DNA from: an uncultured Gemmatimonadota bacterium | Lineage (GTDB): Bacteria; Gemmatimonadota; Gemmatimonadetes; Gemmatimonadales; Gemmatimonadaceae | Length of the DNA: 16,012 bases | Assembly: GCA_946887155.1 (NCBI GenBank) | Contig: CAMPKM010000021.1 | Coordinates: forward strand, 1 to 16,012 | Direction of reading: 5' to 3' | In this document: positions 14,739 through 16,012 of the stretch, piece after piece | Layout: each line of letters opens with the position of its first letter | Numbering within the stretch: position 1 is the first letter of the stretch | Translations under genes and position numbers: made by a program | The notes under the pieces: generated by a model | The model's database searches: none | The model's input: only the letters and a program-made list of their open reading frames with translations | What the model was told of the DNA's origin: nothing

Positions 14739-15636
14739 GGGAATCGTGGTTGAGGCCGAGGGAAATGAATCGGGGGCGACGGCGCGTGCCCCCTCGCCCC
14801 CCTGTAAATACCCAATCCCCCCATAACGGGTTAGGGGGAGGTTGAACCAGAAAGGTGGATACGACGCCCAGGTTCGCATCGCCAGCCGCAACGTAATTCG
14901 TGCGCAGACGCGTAGCCACTACAGCGCGAGGACCGGAGCTGGTCGACCAGTTCTGGTGCCAGCGGAACGGAATGGAGTCGACTCCGTCGTCGATGAAGGT
15001 ACAGGTCACGGTGCGCGTCATGACGCTGGGATTCTGGCTGGTCGCGTAACGCAGCGACACCACCATCGCGCTTCCGCTGGCCTCGGGAGCCGTCCACTCG
15101 AGCTGGATAGCTTCCGAACCCGCTGGTATGGGTATGTCTGTCGGGAACGCAAACGCTTCGGCGGTCTTGGCGCGGATGGTTCCGGTGGGGAAGCCACCCG
15201 AAACGCCCGTCGTGTTGACGACGATGCTGTCGCCAGGCGTGTACGGGAGCGGCGCCGCCGGCTGGTAGGAAATGCCCTGCGCGGTCGTCGTCCGTTCGAG
15301 CGTGCGATCGACGCCGCCAAGGATCGCGCCGACCGACGGGCCGGCATCGATGTACGTGACCCCGGGCAGGCTGTTGCCCTCGATCAGTAGCGCGTCGGCA
15401 CACGTGTCGGCAAAAACCGAGGCGTTCGGAACGGCGGAGAGGTTGGCCAGGAAGAACAGGCCCTCGGTCTTGGCAAAGTGGGCGCCGGCGTCGTTTTTCG
15501 TCGCGCCAACGGTCACGAAGCCCCAGGTCCCCTGGGTGTTGATTCCGTCGAGGGAATTATCGCAGGCGACGATGACGGTCACCGCCGCAACCGGCAGGAG
15601 CCAGGCCCAGCGAGAAGGAGAACGAAGTTGGCGCAT
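14512..15636 (-). CDS. Predicted lipoprotein of unknown function, probably frameshifted at its end
   Basis: The protein begins MRQLRSPSRWAWLLPVAAVTVIVAC, a signal peptide with a lipobox-like IVAC ending at C25, so it is probably lipid-anchored and extracytoplasmic. The body (26 to about 268) is rich in Thr, Val, Gly and predicted strands, with two further Cys (TCADA, VTCTF). I recognise no family. As sequenced, the open frame continues about 107 codons past residue 268, overlapping the aspA coding sequence by 227 bases in another frame. That tail is Arg-rich and looks like antisense-free shadow sequence. A TAA at 14831-14833 is out of frame by one base, next to a run of five C. The true gene most likely ends there (about 14831-15636). 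I chose the ATG at 15636 over 15699 because of the signal peptide. Confidence 0.7.
   Translation of the reverse strand: MRQLRSPSRWAWLLPVAAVTVIVACDNSLDGINTQGTWGFVTVGATKNDAGAHFAKTEGLFFLANLSAVPNASVFADTCADALLIEGNSLPGVTYIDAGPSVGAILGGVDRTLERTTTAQGISYQPAAPLPYTPGDSIVVNTTGVSGGFPTGTIRAKTAEAFAFPTDIPIPAGSEAIQLEWTAPEASGSAMVVSLRYATSQNPSVMTRTVTCTFIDDGVDSIPFRWHQNWSTSSGPRAVVATRLRTNYVAAGDANLGVVSTFLVQPPPNPLWGDWVFTGGRGGTRRRPRFISLGLNHDSRAHRKRPAWPARRPRRGTLRRPDTTSRSELSHQRTAPAQAVRDRAGLAQEGGSAYTQGNRAARHAAGRCHRAGGR
14772..14838. other. Two G/C-run hairpins between the lipoprotein and aspA
   Basis: GGGGGC/GCCCCC (14772-14777 and 14788-14793) forms one 6-bp stem. CCCCC-A-TAAC-GG-GTTA-GGGGG (14818-14838) forms a second stem with a bulged A. 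Between them on the minus strand is TATTTA (14808-14813 region), the only AT-rich hexamer before aspA and a possible -10. The second hairpin may end the lipoprotein transcript, but it lacks a T-run. Confidence 0.4.
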
Positions 15637-15775
15637 AACGTTTGATTGGGGGTGGGGGTGACCGGCCCGATCGGCGTCACCGAAGGGTCCGCCTGTCAAC
15701 AGAATTTGTGCAACCGAGCCTCGATTCGCGAGGCAGGCACGTCTCGTCCCTTGTTCACGAATCCCATATCGATGC

Positions 15776-16012
15776 CTAACGGGTCAAGCCAATGAGTTCC
15801 GGCAGCCACGGATTGGTGCGCCGCTCTTCACCTACGGTTGTGGCCGGTCCGTGGCCGGGCAGTACACGGGTGTCCGGGGGAAGTGCCACGATCCGATCCA
15901 GCGAGCGTCCCAGCTCCAGTGCGTTCCCGAATGGGAGGTCCGTCCTGCCAACCGAACCGGCAAACAGGCAGTCGCCGACCAGCGCGATGCCGTGGCCGTG
16001 TATCACCACGTG
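15776..16012 (-). CDS. Metallo-beta-lactamase-fold hydrolase, glyoxalase II-like (5' end outside window)
   Basis: The last 78 residues of an MBL-fold protein are visible, from the right edge to a TAG stop. HVVIHGHGIALVGDCLFAGSVGRTDLP holds the bridging metal ligand Asp (GDCLF) and the GRTDLP signature of the glyoxalase II-like branch. LPGHGPATT carries a further metal-binding His, and EERRTNPWL is the usual C-terminus. Such proteins hydrolyse thioesters or related substrates; the exact substrate cannot be told. The real start is beyond the window, so the GTG codons near the edge are not the start. A 139-bp gap follows before the lipoprotein; it holds a GCCTCG/CGAGGC hairpin (15718-15734) and an isolated TTGACA but no clear -10. 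Confidence 0.9.
   Translation of the reverse strand, partial: HVVIHGHGIALVGDCLFAGSVGRTDLPFGNALELGRSLDRIVALPPDTRVLPGHGPATTVGEERRTNPWLPELIGLTR

Noticed and set aside
13344..14753. A 469-codon plus-strand open frame opposite aspA
   Set aside because: It is an antisense shadow of a strongly conserved enzyme, with no recognisable motif of its own.
15694..15699. A perfect TTGACA on the minus strand upstream of the lipoprotein as its -35 element
   Set aside because: No AT-rich -10-like hexamer occurs 16-18 bases downstream, so I do not call a promoter.

Overview
This is a GC-rich (by eye about 63-65%) bacterial chromosomal window of housekeeping genes. Every protein gene lies on the minus strand; the only plus-strand gene is a tRNA-Leu. 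The best guess for the source is a Gemmatimonadota-like or related Gram-negative lineage. That guess rests on overall character: a lipoprotein-type secreted protein, the zinc-binding forms of S4, L28 and L36, and high GC. No phylogenetic marker was compared, so the assignment is an inference. Coordinates run opposite to transcription, so I read from high to low.

At the right edge is the C-terminal part of a metallo-beta-lactamase-fold hydrolase (from 16012). It is followed by a predicted lipoprotein of unknown function, whose frame runs improbably into the next gene and looks like a one-base frameshift. Next come an aspartase (aspA), an IscR/NsrR-like Rrf2 regulator with three conserved-type cysteines, and an unrecognised 187-residue protein. 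A two-sided terminator separates this group from the plus-strand tRNA-Leu(CAG). The tRNA has a good sigma-70-type promoter embedded in a long inverted repeat. Diverging from the tRNA is a large LtaS-like membrane sulfatase-family enzyme with an 18-bp dyad just before its start.

The central block is one tight run: smpB, a secreted N-acetylmuramoyl-L-alanine amidase, pyrD (class 1B) and pyrF, linked by overlaps of 4-13 bases. It ends at a modest hairpin terminator. Then comes the alpha operon: rpmJ (GTG start, 38 codons), rpsM, rpsK, rpsD, rpoA, rplQ, and unusually rpmB as the last gene. Between rpsD and rpoA sits a striking pair of inverted arrays of the heptamer GATTGAC/GTCAATC that could fold into a long hairpin. 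The operon ends at a strong intrinsic terminator.

Only 13 bases beyond that terminator's T-run starts a GDP-mannose 4,6-dehydratase-like gene. A GGGGTCAGACCCC palindrome overlaps its stop codon, and carB follows and runs off the left edge.

Functionally the window joins translation and transcription core machinery, ribosome rescue, pyrimidine synthesis (carB, pyrD, pyrF), envelope functions (amidase, membrane sulfatase, gmd) and aspartate/fumarate metabolism. No stretch longer than about 300 bases lacks a gene; the largest gaps are 211 bp (rpsD-rpoA) and about 137-139 bp (sulfatase-tRNA and hydrolase-lipoprotein). No CRISPR array, insertion sequence, phage gene or defence system is visible.
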